Notes: generated by a model from the letters alone, not told the origin. A stretch of DNA of 64,000 bases from Sphaerisporangium rhizosphaerae (GCF_042665155.1 NZ_JBHTCG010000019.1:1-64000); one strand, 5' to 3'; shown: positions 51,907 to 61,625, numbered from the stretch's first letter. Program-made: numbers and translations.

Positions 51907-53411
51907 CCACCACCCACTCCGTCATGCCGTTCGACGAGGCGCTGGAGCGTTTCGAGCCGGTGCTGGGCCTTGAGACCCACGTCGAGCTCGGCACGGCGTC
52001 GAAGATGTTCTGCGGGTGCTCCACCGCCTTCGGCGCGCCGCCCAACACCCACGTCTGCCCGGTGTGCCTGGCGCTGCCCGGCGCGCTGCCCGTGGCCAAC
52101 GACAAGGCAATCGAGTCGACGATCCGCATCGGCCTGGCGCTGAACTGCACGATCGCTGAATGGTGCCGCTTCGCCCGGAAGAATTACTTCTATCCGGATA
52201 TGCCGAAGAACTACCAGATCAGCCAGTACGACGAGCCGCTGTGCGGCAACGGCTACCTCGACGTCGAGGTGGGCGGCGAGACGGTCCGCATCGAGATCGA
52301 GCGGGTCCACCTGGAGGAGGACACCGGCAAGTCCACGCACGTGGGCGGCGCGACCGGCCGCATCCACGGCGCCGACTACTCGATCGTCGACTACAACCGC
52401 GCGGGCATCCCGCTGGTCGAGATCGTCACCAAGCCCATCCCGGGCACCGAGAAGCTCGCGCCCGAGGTCGCCCGCGCGTACGTCACCGAACTGCGCGAGG
52501 TCATGCGCACGCTCGGCGTGTCCGACGTCCGCATGGAGGAAGGCTCCCTGCGGTGCGACGTGAACGTCTCGCTGATGCCGCGCGGCGCCGGCGAGTGGGG
52601 CACCCGCACCGAGACCAAGAACGTCAACTCGCTGCGCAGCGTCGAGCGGGCGGTGCGCGGTGAGATCGAGCGGCAGGCGGCGATCCTCGCCGACGGCGGC
52701 AAGATCGTCCAGGAGACCCGCCACTTCCACGAGGACACCGGCGCCACCACCTCTGGCCGGTCCAAGGAGGAGGCGCAGGACTACCGCTACTTCCCCGAGC
52801 CCGACCTGCTGCCCATCGCGCCGAGCCCGGAGTGGATCGCCGAGCTGCGCGCCGAGCTCCCCGAGCTGCCCACGGCGCGGCGCAGGCGGCTGCAGGCCGA
52901 GTGGGGCGTCTCCGACCTGGACATGGCGGCCATGCACAACGCCGACGCCTTCGGCCTGGTCGAGGCGACCGTCAAGGCGGGAGTGCCCGCGGCCGACGCG
53001 CGCAAGTGGTGGATGGGCGAGCTGGCGCGGCGCGCCAACGAGTCCGGCACGCCCCTGGCCGAGCTGCCGATCACGCCGGAGCAGATCGCCCGGGTGGTCG
53101 AGCTGGTGGCCTCCGGCGCGCTGAACGACAAGCTGGCCCGGCAGGTGCTCGAGGGCGTGCTGGCCGGCGAGGGCTCCCCGGACGAGGTGGTCGAGGCCCG
53201 CGGCCTGCGCATCGTCAGCGACGAGGGCGAGCTGTCCTCGATCATCGACCAGGTGCTGTCCGCCAACGCCGACGCGGCCGACAAGGTGCGCTCGGGCAAG
53301 ATCGCCGCGGTGGGCGCGCTGGTGGGCGGCGTGATGAAGGCCAGCCGCGGCAAGGCGGACGCCGGCCGTGCCCGCGAGCTGATCCTGGAGAAGCTCGGCG
53401 TCTCCGAGTAG
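51903..53411 (+). CDS. gatB: Aspartyl/glutamyl-tRNA amidotransferase subunit B
   Basis: Converts Glu-tRNA(Gln) and Asp-tRNA(Asn) to the amides via a phosphorylated intermediate. The 502-residue protein shows VLGLETHVELGTASKMFCGC, ARKNYFYPDMPKNYQISQYD, and the YqeY tail domain with GKIAAVGALVGGVMK. Start GTG 51903 overlaps the gatA stop. A strong terminator follows. Confidence 0.96.
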   Translation: MTTTHSVMPFDEALERFEPVLGLETHVELGTASKMFCGCSTAFGAPPNTHVCPVCLALPGALPVANDKAIESTIRIGLALNCTIAEWCRFARKNYFYPDMPKNYQISQYDEPLCGNGYLDVEVGGETVRIEIERVHLEEDTGKSTHVGGATGRIHGADYSIVDYNRAGIPLVEIVTKPIPGTEKLAPEVARAYVTELREVMRTLGVSDVRMEEGSLRCDVNVSLMPRGAGEWGTRTETKNVNSLRSVERAVRGEIERQAAILADGGKIVQETRHFHEDTGATTSGRSKEEAQDYRYFPEPDLLPIAPSPEWIAELRAELPELPTARRRRLQAEWGVSDLDMAAMHNADAFGLVEATVKAGVPAADARKWWMGELARRANESGTPLAELPITPEQIARVVELVASGALNDKLARQVLEGVLAGEGSPDEVVEARGLRIVSDEGELSSIIDQVLSANADAADKVRSGKIAAVGALVGGVMKASRGKADAGRARELILEKLGVSE

Positions 53412-53446
53412 GCGCCGGGCGCCGAACCGTCCGTCGGTGTGCGTGT

Positions 53447-53475
53447 GGGTCTCGCGGAAATGGTCCGCGAGACCC
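53447..53475 (+). terminator. Terminator after gatB
   Basis: Perfect 12-bp arms GGGTCTCGCGGA (53447-53458) and TCCGCGAGACCC (53464-53475) with a five-base loop, 36 bp after the gatB stop. The DNA after it (53490-53610) is markedly AT-richer and probably carries the next promoter. Confidence 0.75.
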
Positions 53476-53642
53476 GTCCGCCTTATGTGAGGCGAACCTA
53501 TCTTCCGTACTTAGTACGCTTTTCACCTATAAATCGCTCATACCTGGGACTGGATTCATCCAGCGATGTTGAAGAATTTGTGAGTGGTGTTGGTTTAGGG
53601 TGATGCGGGGGATTCGGTACGGAGTGGGAGGAGGACGGAGGC

Positions 53643-56102
53643 GTGCGGAACGCCGGAGCGTCCATCGACCCGCCTCCCGACCCGTTCGCGGCGGTCCGGC
53701 CTGACTCGCCCGTCGCGCTTCCGGCCGACCGGCAACTCGCCAAGGACACCGGCGAGCAGAAGGACCCCGCCGCGGGCCACGCGTCCGCGACGCGCAGGAA
53801 GCTGCCGCGCGGGGTCTCACCGCTGCCGCCCGGCGTGTCTCCCGAGATCTTCGTCAACACCCCGCCGCCGTCCGGTGCTCCTTCCAGCCCGCCGGTGACC
53901 CTGCCGCCGCCCGCCGGCCCGCCCGAGCCGTGGCCGATGACGGCCGGCGTGCGGGTGCGCCGCCCGGAGGACGAGCCCAAGCCCGAGCCGGCGGACCTGG
54001 ACGACCCTGAACCGTCCGTGCGGCGGCATGGGCTGCGGCGCGTCCTGCTGGCCGTGGGAGCGCTCACACTCCTCTTCCTGCTCGGCTACGGCGTTCCTGC
54101 CACGTTGATCTGGGGGAAGGTGCCGCCGGGAACGCACGTCAAAGACGTGCGCATCGGCGGCATGAACGCCACCCAGGCGCTCGACCGCCTGCACGAGCGG
54201 TTCGACGGCAACGACCAGCAGCCCCTCGTCCTCATGCTGGACGGGCGGCGCGTCGGAGTGCTGGACCCGCGCGACGCCGGGCTCACGATCGACGTCGACG
54301 CCACGATCGCCGACGCCGAGACCGGCTTCCCCAGCCCCATCGCCGTCTGGCAGTCCTTCACCGGCGAACGCGAGCTGCCGCTGCGCATCTCGCTCAACCA
54401 GACCAAGTTCGCCGACCGCCTCCGCCGGATCGCCGCCGACGTCGGCCGTCCCGCCCAGGAGGGCGCGATCGTCTACAACGGCACCACGCCGGAGCTGCGC
54501 ACCCCCAAGGAAGGGCAGGTCCTGGATGAGGCGGCCACCGCCAAGGCGATCAGGCGGGCGTTCCTGGACGCCCCGTCCCCGGTGCCGCTGTCGGTGGACC
54601 TCGTCCAGCCCAAGGCGGGCATCCAGGCCTTCGACGGGGCGCTCGCGGTCGCCCGGCGCGCGGTGGCCGAGCCGATCACGCTGGTCAACGGCGGCAGGCG
54701 CGCCCACCTCACCCCCAAGCTGATCGCCGCCCACCTGACCTTCACCCCCGACCAGGCCGGCGTCGTCCGCCCCGTCTTCGACGCGCACAAGGCGGTCGCC
54801 GGGCTGGAGACCAAGCTGGTCGGCATGGCCGCGGCGCCTCGCGAGGCCGGGTTCGTCATCGAGAACCAGCGGCCCAAGCTGGTGCACGCCCGCACGGGCA
54901 AGGGGGTCGACAGCGCCAAGTTGGCCGACGCGGTGGGCAAGGTGATCACCGTCGGCGGGGCGCGCACCATCCCGGTGTCCCTGGCCATCACCGAGCCCAC
55001 GCTCAGCGACGCGGAGGCCGTGAGGCTCGGGGTGAAGGAGCAGATCGCGCAGTCCACCACGACCTACCCGTGCTGCGCCGCCAGGGTGACCAACATCCAC
55101 AAGGCGGCCGACCTGGTGGACGGCATGATCGTGCGGCCGGGGCAGGTCTTCTCGCTGAACGAGGCCATCGGCGACCCGGCCACCCGCGGCTTCGTCCGTG
55201 CCCAGTCCGTCGGGGGCGACCGTCTGGTCATCGCGACGGGCGGCGGCATGTCGCAGTTCGCGACGACCCTGTACGACGCGGCCTTCCTCGCCGGGATGGA
55301 GGAGGTCGCCCGCACCCCCTATCCGTTCTACGTGACGCGTTACCCGATGGGCCGCGAGGCGTCGGTGAACTACCCCGACGAGGACCTGCGGTGGCGCAAC
55401 GTCACCGAGTACGGCGTGCTGGTCAAGGCGTCCTACACCGGCACGGCGCTGACGGTGTCGCTGTGGAGCACCAGGAAGTACGACCGCATCGCCATCGAGA
55501 CCTCGCAGCGCGCCAACCCCGGCCAGCCGGAGACCAGGACCGTCACCGATCCCGACTGCATCCCCATGGAGGGCATCCCCGGCTACACCGTCACGGTCAC
55601 CCGGGTCTTCCACAAGGACGGCAAGATCGTCAAGAAGGACCGCCCGCGGACGACGGTGTACGAGGCCGCGCCGAAGGTGATCTGCCGGCCGGAGCAGCCG
55701 AGCGGTCCCGAACGGCAGAACGACTCCACCGTCCAGTCCGAGCCCTCCGGTCAGGACCTCGACGGCTCGGCCAAGCAGCGCCGCAACGGCGGTAAGAAGC
55801 AGTCGGAGCCCAGCACGCCCGTCACCTCCGACAACAACGGCAACGGCAACGGCAACAAGAACACCACGCCGAACGGCAACGCCAACCCGAACGGGAACGG
55901 CCGCAGGAACACCACGCCGAACGGCAACGGCAACTCGAACGGCAATGGCAACGGCAACGGCAACTCGAACGGGAACGGCAACTCGAACGGGAACGGGAAC
56001 GGGAACGGGAACGGGAACGGCAACAACGGGAACGGCCGGTCGAGCGGCAGCGGGAACGACGGCAATGGGCGCGGCGCCGCGGGGACGACCGGAAGCGACT
56101 GA
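53643..56102 (+). CDS. VanW-family cell-envelope protein with Asn-Gly repeat tail
   Basis: An 819-residue protein. A Pro-rich cytoplasmic N-terminus of about 125 residues precedes one membrane helix (RVLLAVGALTLLFLLGYGV). Outside follow two peptidoglycan-binding-4-like domains (HVKDVRIGGMNATQALDRL; RRAHLTPKLIAAHLTF) and the VanW domain (RVTNIHKAADLVDGMIVRPG, SLNEAIGDPATRGF, GGGMSQFATTLYDAAFLAG). The tail is mostly alternating Asn and Gly. GTG 53643 follows GGAGG-like purines. A role in wall integrity, not in vancomycin resistance, is expected of most VanW proteins. Confidence 0.88.
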   Translation: MRNAGASIDPPPDPFAAVRPDSPVALPADRQLAKDTGEQKDPAAGHASATRRKLPRGVSPLPPGVSPEIFVNTPPPSGAPSSPPVTLPPPAGPPEPWPMTAGVRVRRPEDEPKPEPADLDDPEPSVRRHGLRRVLLAVGALTLLFLLGYGVPATLIWGKVPPGTHVKDVRIGGMNATQALDRLHERFDGNDQQPLVLMLDGRRVGVLDPRDAGLTIDVDATIADAETGFPSPIAVWQSFTGERELPLRISLNQTKFADRLRRIAADVGRPAQEGAIVYNGTTPELRTPKEGQVLDEAATAKAIRRAFLDAPSPVPLSVDLVQPKAGIQAFDGALAVARRAVAEPITLVNGGRRAHLTPKLIAAHLTFTPDQAGVVRPVFDAHKAVAGLETKLVGMAAAPREAGFVIENQRPKLVHARTGKGVDSAKLADAVGKVITVGGARTIPVSLAITEPTLSDAEAVRLGVKEQIAQSTTTYPCCAARVTNIHKAADLVDGMIVRPGQVFSLNEAIGDPATRGFVRAQSVGGDRLVIATGGGMSQFATTLYDAAFLAGMEEVARTPYPFYVTRYPMGREASVNYPDEDLRWRNVTEYGVLVKASYTGTALTVSLWSTRKYDRIAIETSQRANPGQPETRTVTDPDCIPMEGIPGYTVTVTRVFHKDGKIVKKDRPRTTVYEAAPKVICRPEQPSGPERQNDSTVQSEPSGQDLDGSAKQRRNGGKKQSEPSTPVTSDNNGNGNGNKNTTPNGNANPNGNGRRNTTPNGNGNSNGNGNGNGNSNGNGNSNGNGNGNGNGNGNNGNGRSSGSGNDGNGRGAAGTTGSD
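55831..56070 (+). repeat. Asn-Gly coding microsatellite at the end of the vanW-like gene
   Basis: Hexamers of the type AACGGC or AACGGG, with interspersed Ser and Thr codons, recur over about 240 bp and encode a repetitive Asn-Gly tail. Perfect hexamer runs near 55985-56030 are prone to slippage in steps of two residues. Confidence 0.8.
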
Positions 56103-56285
56103 CGCCGTCAGCGGCATCGTCACCGGCATCGTCGCCAGGAGCGGCTCCGGCCGATGAGGCCGTCCTGACCCGGGCGTCCATCTCGGGCCGACCGGCGCCG
56201 GGCTCGGGCCCGTCCCCGCACAGGCCGGACCGGGCTCCGGCCGGGAGAAGCCAGGGCCGGGCTCCGGTCCGCGGAGGGTTCCGGG

Positions 56286-57689
56286 TCAGCGGAGCGGGAT
56301 GACCAGGATGCGGTCCTCGCCGCCTGTGGAAGGGGCGTGGCCGTCCTTGTTGCTGGTGCTGACATAAAGCGAGGAGCCGTCGGGGGTGGCGGCCACGGCG
56401 CGCAGGCGGCCGTACTTTCCCGTGTAGTGGGCGATGGGCGTGCCCACGCGGCCGATGCCGATCACCGGCACCTGCCACAGCCGCGTCCCACGCAGGGCGG
56501 CGATCCACAGGGAGCCCTTCGCGTAGGCCATCCCCGAGGGCGATGCCTCGGCGGGAGACCAGGTGAGCAGCGGGTCGGTGTAACCGTCGCCGCCGCCGAA
56601 GCCCTCCACCCCCGGCCAGCCGTAGTTCCCGCCCTTCTTGATCAGATTGACCTCGTCATAGGTGTTCTGGCCGAACTCCGAGGCGTACATGCGCTCGTCC
56701 GGGTCCCAGGCGACGCCTTGGACGTTGCGGTGCCCGTAGCTCCAGATCACGTTCTCGAACGGGTTGCCCGGTGCGGGTTTGCCGTCGACGGTCATCCGCA
56801 GGATCTTGCCGCCCAGCGTGCCGAGCGCCTGGGCCAGGGGACGCTCGCCGGTCTCGCCGGTCGTGGCGTACAGGTACCCGTCGGGCCCGAACGCGAGCCG
56901 CCCGCCGTTGTGGATGGCGCCCTTGGGGATGCCGCTGAGGATCGTCACCGGGTCGCTCAGGCGGTTCTGGTAGCGGTAGCGCACGATGCGGTTCTCGGTG
57001 GCGGCCGTGTAGTAGACGAAGACGTAGTGGTCCTGCGCGAACCGGGGGGAGACGGCGACGCCGAGCGAGCCGCCCTCCCCGCTCGGGGACACGCCTTCGA
57101 TCACCCCGGCTTCGCTCACCTCGCCGGAGGGGGACACGCGCAGCAACCGCGGGGAGCCGCGTTCGGTGACCAGAGCGTCGCCGCCGGGCAGGAAGGCGAT
57201 GGCCCAGGGCACGGCCAGACCTCCCACGAGCGTGTGAGGGGTGCCGGGCGTCGCCACCTTGGCGGGGGACTCCGTCGCGCCGGAGGGCGGGGCCGCGCCG
57301 GAGGACGGAGCCGCGGGCGCGGCGCCGGTCGGCGGGACGGAGGAGCCGTCGCCGTCCGCGCGCTCCGCCTTCCCGGGCGCGCACCCCGCCAGCAGCACGG
57401 CGGCGGTCGCGGCGGCGAGCACCCGCCGCACCGCGTGCGCCCTGCTCAGGACCGGCGCGCGGGGCGCCGTCCTCGGGCCGGCCGGTGGGAGCGGGCCGTC
57501 GGCCGGCGGGGTCCGGGCGACGGCGGATGCGGGCGGGGTGGGCGAAGAGACGGGCGGGCGGACAGGCGGGGTGGGCGAAGCAACGGGCGGGGGGATGGGC
57601 GGGGTGGGCGAAGCAACGGGCGGGGGGATGGGCGGGGTGGGGTGCCGGTGGTCGCGTGCGGTGCCGGCGTGCGGTGATCCGTCGGGCAT
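56286..57689 (-). CDS. PQQ-type sugar dehydrogenase lipoprotein (GSDH family)
   Basis: A 467-residue protein. The beta-propeller has WAIAFLPGGDALVTERG, GGSLGVAVSPRF, IHNGGRLAFGPDGYLYATTGE, YGHRNVQGVAWDP, and NYGWPGVEGFGGG, as in soluble aldose/sorbosone dehydrogenases. LLAGC with Cys103 is a lipobox. Upstream of the signal helix lie about 85 residues with Pro-rich repeats. ATG 57689 has an excellent GGAGGAGG six bases before it, so the long form is likely real; a GTG at 57431 would give a normal lipoprotein. It is probably tethered outside the membrane; substrate unknown. Confidence 0.85.
   Translation of the reverse strand: MPDGSPHAGTARDHRHPTPPIPPPVASPTPPIPPPVASPTPPVRPPVSSPTPPASAVARTPPADGPLPPAGPRTAPRAPVLSRAHAVRRVLAAATAAVLLAGCAPGKAERADGDGSSVPPTGAAPAAPSSGAAPPSGATESPAKVATPGTPHTLVGGLAVPWAIAFLPGGDALVTERGSPRLLRVSPSGEVSEAGVIEGVSPSGEGGSLGVAVSPRFAQDHYVFVYYTAATENRIVRYRYQNRLSDPVTILSGIPKGAIHNGGRLAFGPDGYLYATTGETGERPLAQALGTLGGKILRMTVDGKPAPGNPFENVIWSYGHRNVQGVAWDPDERMYASEFGQNTYDEVNLIKKGGNYGWPGVEGFGGGDGYTDPLLTWSPAEASPSGMAYAKGSLWIAALRGTRLWQVPVIGIGRVGTPIAHYTGKYGRLRAVAATPDGSSLYVSTSNKDGHAPSTGGEDRILVIPLR
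57543..57641 (-). repeat. 33-bp coding minisatellite before a lipoprotein signal
   Basis: Three 33-bp units encode the 11-residue pattern PTPPIPPPVAS (third unit PTPPVRPPVSS), with a partial fourth. The first two are nearly identical. The repeat lies in the N-terminal extension of the sugar dehydrogenase. Confidence 0.75.
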
Positions 57690-57772
57690 CAAGAACCTCC
57701 TCCGTCACTCCATACTGACGTCCCGCAGGCGAGGTTCCCGCCCCCGGCGGGGGGTCGTTAGGGTTGATGGTC

Positions 57773-58681
57773 ATGAAGATTTGGGCTCCCTCGCAGGCCA
57801 TCGTCGATGTCTTGACCGATCTGCCGGATGTGGAATGCGTCCTGTACGACGGAGGCGAGCGGCCGCCCGAGAACGCCGAGGACGTCGAGGTGTGGATCCC
57901 CCCGCTCATCCCGCCCCGCACGACCGCCGAACTGCTCGGCCGGATGCCCAAGCTGCGCCTGCTGCAGACGGTGACGGCCGGCGTCGAGACCTACCGTCCC
58001 CACCTGCCCGACGGCGTGATCCTGTGCAACGCGCGGGGCGTCCACGACGCGGGCACCGCCGAGTGGGCGGTCGGCGCGATGATCTCCGTGCTGCGCGACT
58101 TCCCGGCCTTCGCCGGCGCCCAGCAGCGCGGGGAGTGGACCTACCACCACACCGGCGTGCTGGCCGACGCCACCGTGCTCATCATCGGGTACGGCTCGAT
58201 CGGCCAGGCGCTGGAACGCCGCCTGGACGGGTTCGAGGTGGAGGTCGTGCGCGTCGCGCGCACCGCGCGCGACGGCGTGCACGGCGAGGACGAGCTGCCG
58301 CGGTTGCTGCCCGAGGCCGATGTCGTGGTGCTGCTGGTGCCGCAGACCCCGGACACCGCGCGCATGGTGGACGCCGCCTTCCTCGCCATGATGAAGGACG
58401 GGGCGGTGCTGGTGAACGCCGCGCGCGGCTCGGTGGTGGACACCGACGCGCTCGTCGCCGAGCTCGGCGCCGGTCGGCTCAGGGCCGCCCTGGACGTGAC
58501 CGACCCCGAGCCTCTGCCCAAGGACCACCCGCTGTGGACGGCGCCGGGGGTCTTCATCACCCCGCACGTGGCGGGCAGCACCCCGGCGTCGCTGCGGCGG
58601 ACGCTGAAACTCATGCGATCTCAGATGCTGAGATACCTGTCCGGGGAACCGCTGAACAACGTGATCACGGGGTCGTACTGA
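57773..58681 (+). CDS. D-isomer-specific 2-hydroxyacid dehydrogenase
   Basis: A 302-residue NAD(P)-dependent dehydrogenase. The nucleotide-binding motif GYGSIGQALERRL is near residue 140. The conserved VNAARGSVVDTDALV, ALDVTDPEPLP and ITPHVAG (catalytic His) follow. The substrate (glyoxylate, hydroxypyruvate or another 2-keto acid) is not deducible. ATG 57773 lies eight bases after TAGGGT (57759-57764), a leaderless-type -10 box; ATG 57767 is also in frame. Divergent from the sugar dehydrogenase with an 83-bp spacer. Confidence 0.88.
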   Translation: MKIWAPSQAIVDVLTDLPDVECVLYDGGERPPENAEDVEVWIPPLIPPRTTAELLGRMPKLRLLQTVTAGVETYRPHLPDGVILCNARGVHDAGTAEWAVGAMISVLRDFPAFAGAQQRGEWTYHHTGVLADATVLIIGYGSIGQALERRLDGFEVEVVRVARTARDGVHGEDELPRLLPEADVVVLLVPQTPDTARMVDAAFLAMMKDGAVLVNAARGSVVDTDALVAELGAGRLRAALDVTDPEPLPKDHPLWTAPGVFITPHVAGSTPASLRRTLKLMRSQMLRYLSGEPLNNVITGSY

Positions 58682-58905
58682 ACGGCTTGACTCTCGTTTC
58701 TGACTCGTAACGATAGGAAAGCAAACCCAAGCCGTGGCTGCCTCGTGACCTCCGATGCGTACGGTGAGTCTCACCGCGCCACCGTTCCTGACAGCGAGCA
58801 AGGCGGTTATCAGATCGGTGACGACTGAGCGGTTGTCGCCTCCTCCGCCCCCGGGCGGGCGCGACACTGGCCACGTGACAGGGATGAGCCGCATGGGCGA
58901 CGACG

Positions 58906-61578
58906 TTGAACGGCCTTCGTGACCCAAGGGTCCCGTTGACCGCCGCCGCCGGTCTCGGCGCGGTGGGCCTCACGGCTGCCCTCCTCGTCGACGCCGCCGC
59001 CGCGACGGTCACCGCGGTGGCCGGGGTGGTGGCCGGCCTCATCGCCGCCGTCTCACTCCTGGTGGCGGCCGCCCGCGTCGCGCCGGGCTGGCGCCACCAG
59101 TCGTCCGCCTGGCGCTGGCTCGCCTCCGGCACGGCCGCCTGGCTGGCCGGGGTGGGGGTGCGCCCGCTCGCCGAGGGCACGCCGTTCATGCTGACCTTCG
59201 CCGACGTCCTGCTCATCGCGGGCGGGGTGCTGCTCGCGATCGGCTGCGGCCGCACGGCGCGGCGCCGGGCGTACGGCAGGTCGCTGCTCCAGTACGCCAC
59301 CAGCGCCTACATCAGCGCCGCGTCGCTGTTCACCATCGGCTGGGTCGTGCTTCTGGCTCCGCTGTACGCCAGGTCCGACGAGCCGAGCACGCTCGCCGCG
59401 CCCGTGGTCTGCCTGCTGGCGACGTGCGCCGTGGCCCCGGCCGCGCTGGCGTCGCGCTCGGCCGGGCGCCGGGTGGGCCTGGCCGCGCTGGCCGTGCTCG
59501 CGACGGTCACCGTGCAGGAATTGGCCACGGCGATGGCTCGCGTGACCGTCGGCGGCGCTCTTCCGCTCGCCGCCGGCCTGGTGGCGCCGATCGCCTATCT
59601 GCTGCTGGCCGCCGCCCCGTGGGCGAGCCGACCCCGCACCCGCCCGGTGCGGGCGCCGTCCTCCGCCATCGTGGAGGGGGCGCCGCTCGTCCTGGCCGCC
59701 GTCGCCACCGTCGTGCTCCTCGTCCGCGTGATCACCCAGGGCCCCGACCGGCCGGTGGCCGTTCTGCCCTTCGTGGTCGGCTCGGTCGTGGTCGTGCTGC
59801 TGGCCAAGGTGTTCGTGCTGGCCGTGGAGACCGCGAGCATGCGCGGCAATCTGGACTCCAGCGAGCGCCGGCTCATCCACCTGGCCGAGAGCGCCGGTGA
59901 CATGGTCCTGGTCTGCGACAACGACGGCGTCATGCGCGAGATGGGCGCCGGGGTCGAGGCCCTGTACGGCTACCACCCCCGCGATCTGATCGGACGCTCG
60001 ATCTTCGACTACGTCCACTCCGAGGACGCCCCCGGCGTCCAGGCCGCGTTGAAGTCTTTGACGACCGATGAGGAACCGCCGCTGGAACGGCAGAGCGCGT
60101 GCCGGGTCGCCTGCCGCGTCCGCGCCGCCGACGGCACCTGGCGGCCGGCCGAGTCCGTCGCCACCCGTCACCCCAGCGAGGGGGAGGACCTCGTCCTGAT
60201 CTCCACGCGGGACGTCAGCGACCAGGTGGCACTGCGCAACCAGGTCGCCCACCTCACCTTCCACGACGGGGTGACCGGCCTGCCCAACCGCGCCTACTTC
60301 GAGGAGCGCACCCGCGAGGTGCTGGCGCGCAGGGGCGGCGGCACCACGGCGGTGGTGTTCATCGACCTGGACGGCTTCACCGGCGTCAACGACTCGGTGG
60401 GGCACGCCGGCGGCGACTACCTGCTGAGCCAGGCCGCCCGGCGGTTGCGCGCGGCCGTCCACTCCGACGACACCCTCGCCCGCTGGGGCGGAGACGAGTT
60501 CGCGGTGCTGCTGGAGTCCGGCGGCTCGGGCCCGTCGACCGGCTCGGGCACCGCCGACGCCCAGTCGGCCATCGACCTGGCCGAGCGGCTGGTGCGCGCG
60601 GTGTCCTCCGAGCCCTTCCGGGTGGCCGACCGCGACATCGCGCTGACCGCCAGCGTCGGCGTCGCCTTCGCCGAGGACGGCGTCCCGGCCGGCGACCTCA
60701 TCCGCAACTCCGACGTGGCCACGACCCGGGCCAAGGAGCTCGGCGGCCGCCGCGTCGAGGTGTTCGCCGCCCACATGCACGCCGACGTCGTACGCCGCCT
60801 GGAGCTGGCCGCCGACCTTCAGCGGGCGCTGCTGGCCGGCCAGTTCGCCATCGAGTACCAGCCCGTGGTGGACCTGGCGACCTCCCGGGTCACCGCGGTC
60901 GAGGCCCTGGTGCGCTGGTGGCGGGGCAGCACCCTCGTCCCGCCGCAGCAGTTCCTGGGCGCCGCCGAGGACACCGGGCTGATCGTCCCGCTCAGCGAGT
61001 GGATTTTGCGCGAGGCGTGCCGCGAGGTGGCCGCCTGGCGGGCCTCGTCCTGGGACATCGGGCTGTCGCTCAACCTGTCCAGCCGCCAGATCACCGCGCC
61101 GCGGTTCGTCGAGACGGTCGAGGCGGCCCTGGCCGAGAGCGGCCTGCCCGCGAGCGCCCTGACCCTCGAGGTGATCGAGGAGATGCTCGTCGAGGACGCC
61201 GACGAGATCATCAGCCGGCTGTCGGAGCTGCGCGCCCTCGGCGTGCGGCTCGCGATCGACGACTTCGGCACCGGGTACGCCTCGCTGGCGTTCCTGCGGC
61301 AGCTTCCCGTCGACATGATCAAGATCGACCCGTCGTTCGTGTCCGGTCTGGGACGCGACGAGACGCTGACGCTGCTCACCCGCACCATCGTCCGGCTCGG
61401 CCACGACCTCGGCCTCATCGTGGTGGCCGAGGGCATCGAGCGCCCCGAGCAGCTCGAACTGCTCCGTGAGATGGGCTGCACCCGGGGTCAGGGCTACCTG
61501 GTCGCCCGCCCCATGGCCGCCCGCGGCGTCGACTCCCTCATGCGCCCCAGCCTGTCTCCTCTCCAGGAGACCGCCTGA
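58906..61578 (+). CDS. Membrane PAS-GGDEF-EAL c-di-GMP protein
   Basis: An 890-residue protein with eight or more membrane helices in the first 310 residues, a PAS domain (RLIHLAESAGDMVLVCDNDG, YGYHPRDLIGRSIFDYVH), a GGDEF domain (HDGVTGLPNRAYF, RWGGDEFAVLL) and an EAL domain (VEALVRWWRG, LEVIEEMLVED, LAIDDFGTGYASL, MIKIDPSFV). Both catalytic motifs are complete. Gene order next to ilvB resembles Streptomyces, where, from memory, a GGDEF-EAL protein also precedes ilvB. The start is unclear: TTG 58906 lacks a ribosome binding site, and an ATG-led short frame just upstream (near 58883-58892) is in another phase. Confidence 0.88.
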   Translation: MNGLRDPRVPLTAAAGLGAVGLTAALLVDAAAATVTAVAGVVAGLIAAVSLLVAAARVAPGWRHQSSAWRWLASGTAAWLAGVGVRPLAEGTPFMLTFADVLLIAGGVLLAIGCGRTARRRAYGRSLLQYATSAYISAASLFTIGWVVLLAPLYARSDEPSTLAAPVVCLLATCAVAPAALASRSAGRRVGLAALAVLATVTVQELATAMARVTVGGALPLAAGLVAPIAYLLLAAAPWASRPRTRPVRAPSSAIVEGAPLVLAAVATVVLLVRVITQGPDRPVAVLPFVVGSVVVVLLAKVFVLAVETASMRGNLDSSERRLIHLAESAGDMVLVCDNDGVMREMGAGVEALYGYHPRDLIGRSIFDYVHSEDAPGVQAALKSLTTDEEPPLERQSACRVACRVRAADGTWRPAESVATRHPSEGEDLVLISTRDVSDQVALRNQVAHLTFHDGVTGLPNRAYFEERTREVLARRGGGTTAVVFIDLDGFTGVNDSVGHAGGDYLLSQAARRLRAAVHSDDTLARWGGDEFAVLLESGGSGPSTGSGTADAQSAIDLAERLVRAVSSEPFRVADRDIALTASVGVAFAEDGVPAGDLIRNSDVATTRAKELGGRRVEVFAAHMHADVVRRLELAADLQRALLAGQFAIEYQPVVDLATSRVTAVEALVRWWRGSTLVPPQQFLGAAEDTGLIVPLSEWILREACREVAAWRASSWDIGLSLNLSSRQITAPRFVETVEAALAESGLPASALTLEVIEEMLVEDADEIISRLSELRALGVRLAIDDFGTGYASLAFLRQLPVDMIKIDPSFVSGLGRDETLTLLTRTIVRLGHDLGLIVVAEGIERPEQLELLREMGCTRGQGYLVARPMAARGVDSLMRPSLSPLQETA

Positions 61579-61625
61579 GGGGATGGGCAAGCTCATCCCA
61601 TATTGTGAGACTTGTGTCCGGAGAT

